A stretch of 6,116 nucleotides of DNA from NCBI GenBank assembly GCA_009929055.1, contig SABI01000153.1, forward strand, positions 1 through 6,116, in the 5' to 3' direction. The first letter of the stretch is position 1, and every line of letters begins with the position of its first letter. This DNA comes from Spirochaetia bacterium. Lineage in GTDB: Bacteria > Spirochaetota > Spirochaetia > Sphaerochaetales > Sphaerochaetaceae. This document shows, piece by piece, positions 5,447 to 6,116 of this stretch. The notes below the pieces were generated by a model. It made no database searches. It saw nothing but the letters and a program-made list of their open reading frames with translations, and had not been told where the DNA came from. The translations under genes were made by a program, and so were the position numbers.

Positions 5447-6116
5447 ATGGGTGAAATTATGAGACCAGTTCCTTTCGAGGAACTTATAGTAAGAATATTT
5501 AGCGAGTACCGTCTGCAACAATCGATCTTTAGTATCCATGAAGATCAGTTCTATAAAGTTAACCCACAAAAGGGAATTAAAGTCTTTGACCAATTTTGTG
5601 CTACCCCTTTAGGACCTGCAGCAGGGCCTCACACACAGCTCGCACAAAACATTGTATCAAGCTACCTTGTTGGTGGCCGCTTCATGGAGTTAAAAACAGT
5701 ACAGAAACTCGACACCCTTGAAGTAGAAAAACCATGCATTGATGTTCGAGATGAAGGGTACAACGTTGAATGGTCTACCGAGTATACCCTTGAAAAGGCA
5801 CATGATGAGTATGTGAAAGCCTACATTATCTTACACCTCCTTGATGCTCTTTTTAATAATGGTGAATTCACCTCTCCTTCCTTCATATTCAATATGAGTA
5901 TTGGATATGATTTAGCTGGTATTAAAACTCCAAAAATGCAGCAATACATTGACTCAATGATTGATGCTAAAAAATCCCCTGTATTTGACTCATACATCGC
6001 TTCTCTTAAAGCGATCATTGAAGAACAAACTTTCTTAGAGGATACTAAGTGGGCTCACCTTTATAAAAAATTAACGAGCCTTCCTAAGAAAATTTCCCAC
6101 AACATCTGTCCATCAG
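5447..6116 (+). CDS. ygfK: YgfK, putative iron-sulfur/flavin oxidoreductase subunit, N-terminal part
   Basis: The first 223 codons are present and open to the window edge; the full protein in this family is about 1,000 residues or more. It closely follows E. coli YgfK from the first residue: MGEIMRPVPFEEL, then ATPLGPAAGPHTQLAQN (52-68), RFMELKTVQ (78-86) and EKPCID (94-99). This part is the dihydroorotate-dehydrogenase-like barrel; the flavin/NAD(P) domain and the C-terminal ferredoxin-type clusters expected for the family lie outside. YgfK has been called a selenate reductase subunit, but it is more often linked to selenium-dependent purine (xanthine/uric acid) catabolism with ssnA, ygeW, ygeX and ygeY. 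It is probably cytosolic. The start is ATG 5447, with AAGGAG at 5431-5436 ten bases upstream; the ATG at 5459 is too far from it. No defect is seen in the visible part. Confidence 0.93.
   Translation, partial: MGEIMRPVPFEELIVRIFSEYRLQQSIFSIHEDQFYKVNPQKGIKVFDQFCATPLGPAAGPHTQLAQNIVSSYLVGGRFMELKTVQKLDTLEVEKPCIDVRDEGYNVEWSTEYTLEKAHDEYVKAYIILHLLDALFNNGEFTSPSFIFNMSIGYDLAGIKTPKMQQYIDSMIDAKKSPVFDSYIASLKAIIEEQTFLEDTKWAHLYKKLTSLPKKISHNICPS

Noticed and set aside
5168..5593. Minus-strand open frames across the divergent control region and the start of ygfK
   Set aside because: One is a low-complexity translation of AT-rich promoter DNA; the other is antisense to the well-matched ygfK start and its promoter.
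5821..6018. Minus-strand 65-codon open frame inside ygfK
   Set aside because: Antisense to a strongly recognisable protein; no support of its own.

Overview
The window comes from a low-GC bacterium with strong Shine-Dalgarno sites and sigma70-like promoters. Gene content points to an anaerobe or fermenter: the 5' part of ygfK (an iron-sulfur/flavin oxidoreductase of the selenium- and purine-catabolism clusters) stands divergently to two fold-type II PLP enzymes of the kind that accompany ygfK in such clusters. A small membrane-anchored coiled-coil protein resembles, from memory only, proteins of spirochaetes. I lean to a spirochaete, but a Firmicute cannot be excluded.

Layout. Positions 1-1239 (+) hold the 3' part of an AlbA_2/Schlafen-type regulator (RecG-like ATPase fold plus a winged helix). 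It is clearly more AT-rich than the rest and looks like an accessory gene. A 258-base gap follows, then a 115-residue, very acidic protein of unknown function (1498-1845, +). This converges on a 151-residue N-terminally anchored coiled-coil protein (1842-2297, -), and the two stop codons overlap in one TTAA. Upstream of the latter lie a good promoter and a perfect 10-bp inverted repeat that contains its ribosome binding site. Next come a threonine synthase-like PLP enzyme (2367-3596, -) and a 490-residue uncharacterised PLP enzyme (3673-5145, -), separated by a Rho-independent terminator. A 301-base divergent control region (5146-5446) carries an 18-bp palindrome, a direct repeat and a strong promoter for ygfK (5447 to the window end, +).

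How the genes may work together. The two PLP enzymes and YgfK probably belong to one catabolic module for nitrogen compounds, by analogy with anaerobic purine/uric-acid degradation loci that hold ygfK, ssnA, ygeW, ygeX and ygeY. The rest of the cluster should lie beyond the right edge. The two PLP start codons are best moved inward (to 3596 and 5145), because in both genes the first ATG is part of the sequence ATGGAGG, which is really the ribosome binding site of the next start. The left part of the window (1-2297) appears functionally unrelated to this module.
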